Below, piece after piece: positions 46,461 to 54,523 of a stretch of 54,523 bases of DNA. The stretch's first letter is position 1. Every line of letters starts with the position of its first letter. A program made the position numbers and the translations under genes. The DNA comes from Caulobacterales bacterium (GTDB taxonomy: Bacteria; Pseudomonadota; Alphaproteobacteria; Caulobacterales; Caulobacteraceae): contig CANJID010000023.1 of NCBI GenBank assembly GCA_947474395.1, forward strand, positions 1 through 54,523, read 5' to 3'. The notes beneath the pieces are model-generated. The model was not told the DNA's origin and did no database searches. It saw only the letters and a list, made by a program, of their open reading frames with translations.

Positions 46461-47170
46461 TCGAGCCGGCCCCAGATCGCCTTGTCCTTCAGCGCCTTGG
46501 CGATGAAGGCCGCATGGGCGGCGCGTTCTTCCTCGGTGGAGCGGGGCTCCAGCGGGCGGATGCGGGGCTCGTAGGCGACCGCGGCGGCCACGGCTGCGGC
46601 GGTGACGCTGGAGCGGATCGCCTGGGCGGGGGTGAGGTTCAGCGCCCGTTCCTTGCCGCCCTGCAGCTCCAGATAGACCATGGCCAGGAGGCGGGTGTCG
46701 ATCAGGGCGCCGTGCTTCTCCCGCTCGGTCAGGCTGATCTTGTAGCGCTTACAGAGGGCGTCGAGGGAGTTGTACATCCCCGGGAATCGCTTCGAGGCCA
46801 GCACATAGGTGCAGGTCCAGCGGCTCTCCGGCAGTGGCGCCAGCCCCGCCCGCTCCAGTTCGGCGTTGACGAAGCCGCGGTCGAACGGGGCGTTGTGGGC
46901 CACGATCTGGGCGTCGCCGACGTACTCCAGGAAGGCCTCGGCCACCGTCGGGTCGTCGAAACGCGGCTTGTCGTGCAGGAACTGGCGCGAGATGCCGTGG
47001 ATCCGCTCGGCGTCCGGGTCGATGTCCCGGTCCGGGTTGATGTAGCGGTGGAAGTGCCCCCCGGTGGGGAGCAGGTCCTCAAGCTCGATGCAGGCGATTT
47101 CGATCACGCGGTGACCGGTGCGCGGGTCGAGCCCGGTGGTTTCGGTGTCGAGGACGATCTCGCGGGCCAT
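46457..47170 (-). CDS. dnaQ: DNA polymerase III epsilon subunit (3'-5' exonuclease)
   Basis: A 237-residue DEDDh exonuclease. ExoI is LDTETTG, ExoII HNAPFDRGF, and ExoIII HGALIDTRLLAMVY with the catalytic His. The C-terminal tail should bind the polymerase alpha subunit. It proofreads replication. It is the last gene of the leftward series ppsR-maf-aroE-coaE-dnaQ that leaves the inferred origin. Confidence 0.96.
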   Translation of the reverse strand: MAREIVLDTETTGLDPRTGHRVIEIACIELEDLLPTGGHFHRYINPDRDIDPDAERIHGISRQFLHDKPRFDDPTVAEAFLEYVGDAQIVAHNAPFDRGFVNAELERAGLAPLPESRWTCTYVLASKRFPGMYNSLDALCKRYKISLTEREKHGALIDTRLLAMVYLELQGGKERALNLTPAQAIRSSVTAAAVAAAVAYEPRIRPLEPRSTEEERAAHAAFIAKALKDKAIWGRLD

Positions 47171-47176
47171 GCGAAC

Positions 47177-47809
47177 TTATTGAGACGGTTCGCAGCCCTC
47201 GTCCAGACCGGGACGCCAGTCGGGTCGTCGCAGGGCCTCGAGCACGCGGCCCACCTCGTCGCGGGCATGGTCCAGCCCCTTGGAGGTGTCGATGATGAAG
47301 TCGGCCCGCTCGCGCTTCAAAGCGTCGGGTGTCTGGCGCTCCAGCAGCGCCGCGAACTTGGCGGCGTCCATGCCGGGGCGGGCCATCACGCGCTGGTGCT
47401 GGACGTGGGCCGGGGCCGTGACCACCGCCACCGCGTCCACGAACCGGTCGGCCCCGGTCTCGAACAGCAGGGGTATATCGACCACCGCCACCGGCGCGCC
47501 GTCCGCCTTGGCGCGCGTCAGGAACTCCTCCCGGTCCTTGGCGACCAGGGGGTGGACGAGGCCTTCGAGCTTGGCCAGCGCCGCCCCGTCGTTGGCGACC
47601 CGCGCGCTCAGCGCCGCCCGGTCGATCGCCCCGTGCTGCAGCACGCCGGGGAAGGCCGCCTCCACAACTTCCGCCGCGGCGCCGCCCGGTCCGTAGAGCC
47701 AGTGCACCACCGCGTCCGCCTCCCAGACCGGCGCGCCGGCCTCAGCGAACAGAGCCGCGGTGGTCGATTTTCCCATGCCGATGGACCCCGTGAGTCCGAG
47801 CACGATCAT
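47177..47809 (-). CDS. coaE: dephospho-CoA kinase
   Basis: A 210-residue P-loop kinase starting [18 protein letters not shown] (Walker A GSIGMGKS) with [11 protein letters not shown]. It phosphorylates dephospho-CoA to coenzyme A, the last step of the pathway. Its ATG overlaps the aroE stop by four bases, and six bases separate it from dnaQ. Confidence 0.95.
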   Translation of the reverse strand: MIVLGLTGSIGMGKSTTAALFAEAGAPVWEADAVVHWLYGPGGAAAEVVEAAFPGVLQHGAIDRAALSARVANDGAALAKLEGLVHPLVAKDREEFLTRAKADGAPVAVVDIPLLFETGADRFVDAVAVVTAPAHVQHQRVMARPGMDAAKFAALLERQTPDALKRERADFIIDTSKGLDHARDEVGRVLEALRRPDWRPGLDEGCEPSQ

Positions 47810-48648
47810 GGCGCCTCCCCCAAGGCTTTCAGGCAGATATCACGCACCTTCGACCCGTTCGGGGCGGGGCGTCCATAGAAGGCCTCGAACGAGGGCCGGG
47901 CCTGGCCGATCAACATGGACAGGCCATCGACCACGGTGCGGCCCTGGGCTTTGGCGATTTTCAGGAATCCGGTCCGCAGCGGCTTGTAGACCATATCCAT
48001 GGCGACCGCCGTCAGGGGGGCCGCCTCCAGCGGCAGGTCGAGATCGTCCACGCCGTTCAGGCCGCGTGAGGTGGCGTTGATAACGGCGCCGACGCCCACC
48101 AGCGCGGCCTCGGCCTCTTCCCAGGAAAAAGCGCGCGCCCGTCCGGGGAAGGCCGCGGCGATCGCCTCGGCCCGGGCCAGGGTCCGGTTGACAATCCGCA
48201 CCTGCGGCGCCCCCGCCGCGACCAGGGCCGCGACCGCGCCCTTCGCCGCGCCGCCGGCCCCGATCACCGCGATCGGTCCGGCCTTCGGGCTGAAGGCCGG
48301 GGCCTGGTCGGCGAAGGCGGCCAGGAGACCGATCCCGTCCGTGTTGCGCGCCGTGACCCGGCCGTCGGTGGAAAAAAGCAGGACGTTCGCCGCTCCGGCC
48401 GCAAGGGCCGTCGCGTCGGCGTCGTCCGCCAGAGCCAGGGCCTGCTCCTTGAAGGGGATGGTGATGTTGACCCCGCGCAGGTCTGTGCCCCGCCGGCTCG
48501 CCACGAAGGCCGCGAAACCGTCCAGGGACACCAGGAATCGCTCGTAAGAACCGTCGATCCCGGTGGCGGCGATCCATTCGCCATGGATCAGGGGACTTAA
48601 GGAGTGGGCGACCGGGTTTCCCGCCACGCCCGCGATCAGCCGGCTCAT
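47806..48648 (-). CDS. aroE: shikimate dehydrogenase
   Basis: A 280-residue protein with the substrate-binding start [18 protein letters not shown], catalytic Lys in [15 protein letters not shown] motif [21 protein letters not shown], and a conserved [11 protein letters not shown]. It reduces 3-dehydroshikimate. It overlaps maf (upstream) and coaE (downstream) by four bases each. It feeds the pathway completed by aroA at 27078. Confidence 0.95.
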   Translation of the reverse strand: MSRLIAGVAGNPVAHSLSPLIHGEWIAATGIDGSYERFLVSLDGFAAFVASRRGTDLRGVNITIPFKEQALALADDADATALAAGAANVLLFSTDGRVTARNTDGIGLLAAFADQAPAFSPKAGPIAVIGAGGAAKGAVAALVAAGAPQVRIVNRTLARAEAIAAAFPGRARAFSWEEAEAALVGVGAVINATSRGLNGVDDLDLPLEAAPLTAVAMDMVYKPLRTGFLKIAKAQGRTVVDGLSMLIGQARPSFEAFYGRPAPNGSKVRDICLKALGEAP

Positions 48649-49283
48649 GTCTGCAGCGCCCCGTGCCGGCGGAGCATGTCCAGCAATCCCATCAGCGGCA
48701 GGCCGAGGATGGTGAAATAATCCCCGTCGATGCGGTCGAACAGCTGAGCGCCCTCGCCCTCCAGCCGATAGCAGCCGACCGAGCCGATGATGTGCGGGGC
48801 TTCGCGCGCCAGGTAGCTCTCCAGGAAATCATCGGAGAACGCCCGCGCCCGCAGCTTGGCGGTCCTGATCTCCCGCCAGATCGGCTGGCCGGCGCGGGCG
48901 AGGACCACCGCCGAATGCAGGGAATGGTCTCGACCACGCAGGGCGAGGAGCTGGGCGCGGGCCTCCTCGATGGTTTCGGCCTTGTCGATCAGCTTTCCAT
49001 CGAGCTCCGCGGTCTGGTCGGCGCCGATCACCAGGCCTTCGCGCTTCATCGACACCCGCACCGCCTTCATTTCGGCGAGCGCGTCGGCGATGTCCCGGGG
49101 CTTCATACCCTCGGAAAGGAAGCTTTCTTTCGCCGAGGTCTCGTCCACGCCGGGGGAGACCGCATCAAACGCCACGCCTGCGTCCCGCAGCAGTTTCGCG
49201 CGGGTCGGGCTTTTTGAGGCCAGAGTCACAGGGGCCAGAGTCATGGGGGCCAGAGTCATGGGGGTCTGGGCGACGGGGGTCAC
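48645..49283 (-). CDS. maf: Maf-family nucleotide pyrophosphatase
   Basis: A 212-residue protein with the Maf start [29 protein letters not shown] and [12 protein letters not shown]. Members hydrolyse non-canonical or modified nucleotides and have been tied to division arrest. The N-terminus is unusual: a 15-bp repeat gives two successive MTLAP units and a VTLAS unit, so there are several potential starts (GTG 49283, ATG 49259, ATG 49244, GTG 49229). GTG 49283 overlaps the ppsR stop and is taken here. Confidence 0.93.
   Translation of the reverse strand: MTPVAQTPMTLAPMTLAPVTLASKSPTRAKLLRDAGVAFDAVSPGVDETSAKESFLSEGMKPRDIADALAEMKAVRVSMKREGLVIGADQTAELDGKLIDKAETIEEARAQLLALRGRDHSLHSAVVLARAGQPIWREIRTAKLRARAFSDDFLESYLAREAPHIIGSVGCYRLEGEGAQLFDRIDGDYFTILGLPLMGLLDMLRRHGALQT
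49216..49260. repeat. three tandem 15-bp units at the maf N-terminus
   Basis: Units lie at 49216-49230, 49231-49245 and 49246-49260. The last two are identical (GGGGCCAGAGTCATG) and the first differs at three positions. On the coding strand each full unit encodes MTLAP and supplies its own ATG. Unit length is a multiple of three, so copy number can change without breaking the gene. Confidence 0.85.
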
Positions 49284-50143
49284 GGGGCGGCGTCCACGTT
49301 TGGCGCTCGGGTTCCGGCACGCCGGGCCATCAGGAGGTTGATCACCGCCGCCGCGGTTTCCTCCACCGAGCGGCGGCTCACATCGATCACCGGCCAGCCG
49401 TGCTTTTCGAACAGCCGGCGGGCCTGCACCGTCTCCTCGCGGACGGATTCAACATCGATATAGGCGCTGTCCCGGGTCTCGTTCAGCGAGAGCAGGCGGT
49501 TGCGCCGAATCTGGATCAGCCGGTCCGGCGAGATCAGGAGGCCCACCACCAGGGGCCGGGTCATCTCGAACAGGCGCGGCGGCAGGGGGACCTCGGGGAC
49601 CAGCGGGATGTTCGCGGCCCGGACGCCCCGGTGGGCCAGGTAGACGCAGGTGGGGGTCTTGGAGGTCCGGCTAACTCCCACCAGGATCACGTCGGCGCTT
49701 TCGAGATCCTGGCCGGTCTGCCCGTCGTCGTGGGCGATGGCGTAATTTAGGGCTTCGATCCGGTTGAAATAGTCGGTGTCGAGCTGGTGCTGGGCGCCCA
49801 CCCTGGTGGACAGCGAGGCGCCGAGATAACGACCCAGCGCCGCCGTCAGCGGGTCCAGCGCCGCGATACAGGGCGCGCCCAGCTCCCGGCAGCCCTCTTC
49901 CAGGGCCGTGCGCAGCACCCGGTCGACGATTGTGTGGATCACCACCCCTGGGGCGGCCTCGATCTCCAGCATCACCCGGTCGAGCTGCCGGGGGGATCGC
50001 ATCAGGGGGTAGATGTGCTCGATCGGCAGGAGGTCCTCGAACCGGGCGCAGACCGCCTTGGTCACCGCGTTCAGGGTCTCGCCCGTGGAATCGGACACGA
50101 GGTGGACGTGGAAGTAGGTGCCGAGACGCTGGGTGGGGCTCAT
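49280..50143 (-). CDS. ppsR: pyruvate, phosphate dikinase/PEP synthase regulatory protein (DUF299)
   Basis: A 287-residue protein starting MSPTQRLGTYFHVHLVSDSTGET, with the nucleotide-binding loop GVSRTSKTPTCVYLA. DUF299 proteins are bifunctional kinase/pyrophosphorylases that switch PEP synthase or pyruvate phosphate dikinase. In Caulobacter the homologue is the first gene left of the origin, with maf, aroE, coaE and dnaQ following, exactly as here. Start ATG 50143; an upstream in-frame Met at 50176 lies in the origin gap. Confidence 0.94.
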   Translation of the reverse strand: MSPTQRLGTYFHVHLVSDSTGETLNAVTKAVCARFEDLLPIEHIYPLMRSPRQLDRVMLEIEAAPGVVIHTIVDRVLRTALEEGCRELGAPCIAALDPLTAALGRYLGASLSTRVGAQHQLDTDYFNRIEALNYAIAHDDGQTGQDLESADVILVGVSRTSKTPTCVYLAHRGVRAANIPLVPEVPLPPRLFEMTRPLVVGLLISPDRLIQIRRNRLLSLNETRDSAYIDVESVREETVQARRLFEKHGWPVIDVSRRSVEETAAAVINLLMARRAGTRAPNVDAAP

Positions 50144-50398
50144 CGAGGCCTGATTTCGCGCGGTGCGGCGAATCATCCGTGGACGGCGCTGGGGAGCGCC
50201 CTTGGGATGGCCGCCCTCCGCCTGGGGACAGGTGTGCGAGAAAACCCGCTTCGGGGCCCTTTGCCAAGCCGGCCTGAGGACGCCGGTGGACGGCGGGGCC
50301 CATCTGTCCAGAACCGAGGTGGCTGTGGAGCGTCGGAGAGGTCGATCGCCGCACAGCTGTGAGCCTGCAACCCTCCCCGCGCTGGTCCCGCAACCCCG

Positions 50399-50414
50399 TT
50401 AGGATTTCATTAAC
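50399..50414 (+). promoter_or_regulatory. CtrA-type site 1
   Basis: TTAG-N7-TTAAC (TTAGGATTTCATTAAC), one base off the TTAA-N7-TTAA consensus in the left half. It starts 28 bases before site 2, so both fall on about the same helix face if spaced near three turns. Confidence 0.7.
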
Positions 50415-50426
50415 CCTTCCAGGCCG

Positions 50427-50442
50427 TTAACCAGTTGTTAAC
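50427..50442 (+). promoter_or_regulatory. CtrA-type site 2
   Basis: TTAACCAGTTGTTAAC: a perfect TTAA-N7-TTAAC CtrA consensus and also an almost perfect palindrome. In Caulobacter, phosphorylated CtrA bound to such sites silences replication initiation and the hemE promoter in swarmer cells. Confidence 0.85.
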
Positions 50443-50641
50443 CCAATCCCCAGGTTCGGCCCGGCGCTTCTCCCCATGGGGACCATCCCGGGCCATCTCC
50501 CGCCGGCCCAGGTCGGGCCTGGTTTGTCCCCGTCATCTCCGGTCCCACCTTCTACCTCCAACTCTTCGAGTTAGATTCTTGAATTGAAGAAGAAGAACAG
50601 GACGGCTTGAGCTTGTCGGCCGGAGCCGCTTTAAGGGCGGC

Positions 50642-51676
50642 ATGAGCTTTCCCGCCGAAGCGCCGCGCCTCCTCAGGGCCCTAGCCGGCGAAACCCTTCC
50701 TCGTCCGCCCATCTGGTTCATGCGTCAGGCCGGGCGCTACCTGCCGGAGTACCGGGCCCTGCGCGCCACGGCCCCGGACTTCATCAGCTTCTGCCACGAT
50801 CCGGAAAAGGCGGCCGAGGCGACGCTGCAGCCGATGCGCCGCTTGCCCTTCGATGCGGCCATCGTCTTCGCCGACATCCTCCTGATCCCCGGGGCCCTGG
50901 GCCAGAAGGTCTGGTTCGAGGCGGGCGAGGGACCCAAGCTCGGTCCGCTGCCGGAGATCGCGGCCCTGGAGGCTGAGATCGAGGCCTCCACCGGTCGGCT
51001 GACCAACATCGGCGAGACCCTGAGCCGCGTGCGGGCAGCCCTGGAGCCGGAGCGGGCGCTGATCGGCTTTGCGGGGGCGCCCTGGACGGTGGCGACCTAC
51101 ATGATCGAAGGCGGGTCCAGCGACCGCAGCGGGGCGCGGAGCCTCGCCTACACCGACCCCGAGCGGGTCGATCGGCTGATCGATGTCCTGGTCGAGTCGT
51201 CGGCCCGCTACCTCGCCATGCAGGCGGCGGCGGGCGCCCAGGTGCTGAAGCTGTTCGAATCCTGGGCTGAAGGCCTGTCGGAGCCCCTGTTCGAGCGGCT
51301 GGTGGCCGATCCGCACCGCCGCCTGGTGGCCCGGCTCCGGGAACTGGGCGTTACTGTCCCTCTGATCGGTTTCCCGCGAGGGGCGGGCGGCCTGGTCGAA
51401 GGCTATGCCGCCTCGGTGGCGGTCCAGGGCGTGGCCCTGGACACGGGAGCCCCTGCCGCGCTTGGGCTGGCGATCCAGGCCAAGGGCAAGACTATCCAGG
51501 GAGCGCTTGATCCGCTGCTGCTGCGGGCGGGGGGCCCGGCGCTCGACGCCCGCGTGGAGGAGCTGCTGGGCCAGTGGGGGGGCGGTCCGTACATCTTCAA
51601 CCTCGGCCACGGCATCCTGCCGGACACGCCGATCGCCCATGTCGAGCAGGTGCTCGCCCGCGTGGCAGGCGCCTGA
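50642..51676 (+). CDS. hemE: uroporphyrinogen decarboxylase
   Basis: A 344-residue TIM-barrel protein with PPIWFMRQAGRYLPEY, FADILLIPGALG and GFAGAPWTVATYMIEGG in parts, and the end NLGHGILPDTP. It decarboxylates uroporphyrinogen III to coproporphyrinogen III, following the hemC/hemD steps at the other end of the window. The first gene right of the inferred origin; in Caulobacter its promoter is embedded in Cori. One base separates it from hemH. Confidence 0.97.
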   Translation: MSFPAEAPRLLRALAGETLPRPPIWFMRQAGRYLPEYRALRATAPDFISFCHDPEKAAEATLQPMRRLPFDAAIVFADILLIPGALGQKVWFEAGEGPKLGPLPEIAALEAEIEASTGRLTNIGETLSRVRAALEPERALIGFAGAPWTVATYMIEGGSSDRSGARSLAYTDPERVDRLIDVLVESSARYLAMQAAAGAQVLKLFESWAEGLSEPLFERLVADPHRRLVARLRELGVTVPLIGFPRGAGGLVEGYAASVAVQGVALDTGAPAALGLAIQAKGKTIQGALDPLLLRAGGPALDARVEELLGQWGGGPYIFNLGHGILPDTPIAHVEQVLARVAGA

Positions 51677-51677
51677 G

Positions 51678-52739
51678 ATGGCCTCCGTGGAGCGCCCCAA
51701 AACCGAGCATCCCAAGGTCGCCGTGGTGCTGTTCAACCTCGGGGGTCCGGACAGCCTGAAGGCGGTTCGCCCCTTCCTGTTCAACCTGTTCAGGGATCCG
51801 GCGATCATCGGCCTGCCGGCGGGGTTTCGGCACCTGCTCGCCTGGGTGATCTCCACGGGCCGGAACCGCGCGGCTCAGGCCAACTATGCCGAGATGGGCG
51901 GCGCCTCGCCCCTCCTGAAGGAGACCCGGGCCCAGGCGAGCGCGCTGGAAGCGTCGCTCCAAGACCACCTGGCGAGCAGCGAGGTGCGGGTCTTCACCGC
52001 CATGCGTTACTGGAAGCCCCTCACAGAGCAGACGGCCGCCGAGGTCGCGGCCTTCGCGCCGGACGAGGTGGTGCTGCTGCCGCTCTATCCCCAGTATTCG
52101 ACCACCACGACAGGGTCGTCCCTGAAGGCCTGGCGCAAGGCGTACAAGGGCGGGGGGACGGTGCGGGAGATCTGCTGTTATCCGGAGGCGCCCGGCCTGG
52201 TCGAAGCCCACGTCCGGCGGATCGAGGCGGCGTTCGAGGCGGCGGGCCGCCCCGAGCACGTGCGGCTGCTCTTCTCCGCCCATGGCTTGCCGCAGAAGGT
52301 GGTGGACGCCGGCGATCCCTACCAGAGCCATGTGGAGCGCACCGCCAAGGCGGTAGCCGATCGCCTCGGCCCCTCCTGGGACTGGAAGGTCTGCTATCAG
52401 AGCCGGGTCGGGCCGATGAAATGGCTGCAGCCCTATACCGCGGCGGCGATCACGGAGGCGGTCCATGAGGGCAGGGGCGTTCTGATCGTCCCCATCGCCT
52501 TCGTTTCCGAACATGTCGAGACCCTGGTCGAGCTCGACCGCGACTACGCCCGGATCGCCGAGGCCGAAGGCTGCGAGGTCTATATTCGCGCGCCGGCCCT
52601 GGGGACCGAGCCCAGCTTCATCGAGGCCCTGGCCGAAATGACCCTGAGCGCGCTTGGACGCGGCGGGATCGACCCCGCCGGCGCCATGTGCGCCCCCGAC
52701 TGGTCCCAGTGCGCCTGCCGGACGAGAGCCGCCGCATGA
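51678..52739 (+). CDS. hemH: ferrochelatase
   Basis: A 353-residue protein with VAVVLFNLGGPDS, PQYSTTTTGSSL, LLFSAHGLPQKVVDAGDPY in parts (catalytic His in FSAHGLP), and PIAFVSEHVETLVELD. It inserts Fe(II) into protoporphyrin IX. A Cys-rich end (CAPDWSQCACRTRAAA) may bind a [2Fe-2S] cluster, as in some alphaproteobacterial ferrochelatases. ATG 51678 follows the hemE stop by one base. Its stop overlaps hemJ (ATGA). Confidence 0.96.
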   Translation: MASVERPKTEHPKVAVVLFNLGGPDSLKAVRPFLFNLFRDPAIIGLPAGFRHLLAWVISTGRNRAAQANYAEMGGASPLLKETRAQASALEASLQDHLASSEVRVFTAMRYWKPLTEQTAAEVAAFAPDEVVLLPLYPQYSTTTTGSSLKAWRKAYKGGGTVREICCYPEAPGLVEAHVRRIEAAFEAAGRPEHVRLLFSAHGLPQKVVDAGDPYQSHVERTAKAVADRLGPSWDWKVCYQSRVGPMKWLQPYTAAAITEAVHEGRGVLIVPIAFVSEHVETLVELDRDYARIAEAEGCEVYIRAPALGTEPSFIEALAEMTLSALGRGGIDPAGAMCAPDWSQCACRTRAAA

Positions 52740-53197
52740 ACACCCTCCTGGCCTACAACCTCCTGCGCGCCTTCCACATCCTGGCGGTGATCGCCTGGAT
52801 GGCGGGGCTGCTCTACCTGCCGCGCCTGTTCGCCTATCACACCAAGGCCGCGCGGGGCTCGGAGCTGGACGCCACCTTCCAGACCATGGAGCTGAAGCTC
52901 TTCCGCATCATCATGGGCCCGGCCATGGTCGCCGCCTGGGTCTTCGGCGCGGGCCTGATCTGGTGGGACGTGGCCAACAAGTTCGGCTGGGGATTCCTGC
53001 TCTTCCCCTGGATGCTGACCAAGATCGTCGGGATTGTTTTCCTGACCTGGTGGCACCATTTCCTGGGGACGGCGCGGCGCCGCTTCGCCGCCGGCCAGAA
53101 CCTCCGGTCCGAGAAATTCTGGCGCATGACCAACGAGCTGCCCTTCCTGGCGGCCATCGTCATGGTCATCGCCGTGACCACAGAATTCGGTACCTGA
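52736..53197 (+). CDS. hemJ: protoporphyrinogen IX oxidase HemJ
   Basis: A 153-residue membrane protein of four helices with the family pattern FHILAVIAWMAGLLYLPRLF (in parts), MELKLFRIIMGPAM, and WLTKIVGI-like WMLTKIVG, and a conserved WWHH. HemJ is the oxygen-independent-type haem-binding protoporphyrinogen oxidase of Alphaproteobacteria. It catalyses the step before hemH. The ATG overlaps the hemH stop by four bases. Confidence 0.93.
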   Translation: MNTLLAYNLLRAFHILAVIAWMAGLLYLPRLFAYHTKAARGSELDATFQTMELKLFRIIMGPAMVAAWVFGAGLIWWDVANKFGWGFLLFPWMLTKIVGIVFLTWWHHFLGTARRRFAAGQNLRSEKFWRMTNELPFLAAIVMVIAVTTEFGT

Positions 53198-53401
53198 TCG
53201 TCTCACCCCCCGCCGCGCCGCTTGACCGAAGCAGGCGCAAGTGATTTGCCTAGCCTCGGTCCGGCGAGAACAGGCCGCCGGGCCCCCCGCATCTCAGAGA
53301 CTTGGCGCACGCCGCCGATCTCCAGCCTTTCAAATCCGGATCGCTCGCCGCCCGCCCCGGGCCGTGCAAATGACGATCCGCTCGCTTAAGAGCAACGACC
53401 T
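53198..53401 (+). promoter_or_regulatory. leader region upstream of rho
   Basis: This 204-base gap before rho holds no gene. Rho is autoregulated by attenuation in its leader in well studied bacteria, and a C-rich, G-poor segment (around 53195-53215 and 53281-53350) would suit that, but I see no clear hairpin-plus-U terminator or promoter consensus. Regulation is inference. Confidence 0.35.

Positions 53402-54523
<1,122 letters not shown>

Larger units (their letters stand above)
50144..50641. other. putative chromosomal replication origin (Cori)
   Basis: A 498-bp gap between divergent ppsR and hemE, the location of Cori in Caulobacter crescentus. It holds two tandem CtrA-type sites (50399-50442), an AT-rich section (about 50563-50605), a GANTC site at 50574-50578 and another at 50170-50174. 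No perfect DnaA box is present; weak candidates are TGTGGAGCG (50324-50332, minus orientation) and CAATCCCCA (50444-50452). The hemE promoter must also lie here. Position and CtrA sites are direct; origin function is inferred. Confidence 0.8.

Noticed and set aside
50144-50641. Consensus DnaA boxes in the inferred origin
   Set aside because: I searched both strands for TTATCCACA and close variants; only 6-of-9 matches were seen, so no DnaA box is annotated there.

Overview
The window reads as chromosomal DNA of a Caulobacterales alphaproteobacterium (Phenylobacterium/Caulobacter type). The DNA is GC-rich, genes are packed with many 1-4 base start/stop overlaps, GTG and TTG starts are common, and gene order around the right end matches the neighbourhood of the Caulobacter chromosomal origin: dnaQ-coaE-aroE-maf-ppsR transcribed leftwards and hemE-hemH-hemJ-rho transcribed rightwards. 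The divergent gap between them (50144-50641) carries two tandem CtrA-type sites and an AT-rich stretch, and is most likely the replication origin (Cori). Genus is inferred from gene order and protein character only.

Layout, left to right. 1-148: 3' end of an IS3-family insertion sequence; 415-490: tRNA-Thr(CGU). 550-4630 (minus): hemC-hemD-mitofilin-like-hemY. 4797-6537 (plus): tsaD, a YciI-like gene and a small Rieske protein. 6614-15112: two tandem membrane paralogues (plus), a six-gene minus-strand MoxR/DUF58/DUF4129/DUF4350/SpoIIM/RDD operon, and a third paralogue (plus). 15109-19898: a 2-hydroxyacid dehydrogenase, an SH3 lipoprotein and the unsaturated fatty acid genes fabA-fabB, then a 525-base gap with a DnaA box, hairpins and a terminator, then fabI. 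20011-25847: accessory genes (an AT-rich secreted protein, TetR, acyltransferase, CHAP hydrolase, DUF6491-like), mnmC and a low-complexity lipoprotein. 26149-34058 (minus): thiE, small membrane protein, efp, suhB-like, pepF, ABC1/UbiB kinase, aroA, motA. 34161-45196 (plus): nfuA, nitroreductase, tsaB-rimI-fur-miaB-phoH-ybeY-corC, two added enzymes, lnt and an XRE regulator. 45212-54523: a CenR-like response regulator, an L,D-transpeptidase-fold protein, then the origin neighbourhood, ending inside rho.

The genes are largely housekeeping: haem synthesis (hemC, D, E, H, J and hemY-like), tRNA modification (tsaB, tsaD, miaB, mnmC), envelope (lnt, CenR, YkuD, MoxR cluster), fatty acids (fabA, B, I), shikimate (aroA, aroE). 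What stands out is the non-coding layer: several families of palindromic repeats, one of them inserted in frame inside ybeY; two 77-bp long-stem palindromes side by side; a cluster of CcrM (GANTC) sites before fabI; and the origin itself. I found no defence system, prophage or CRISPR array.
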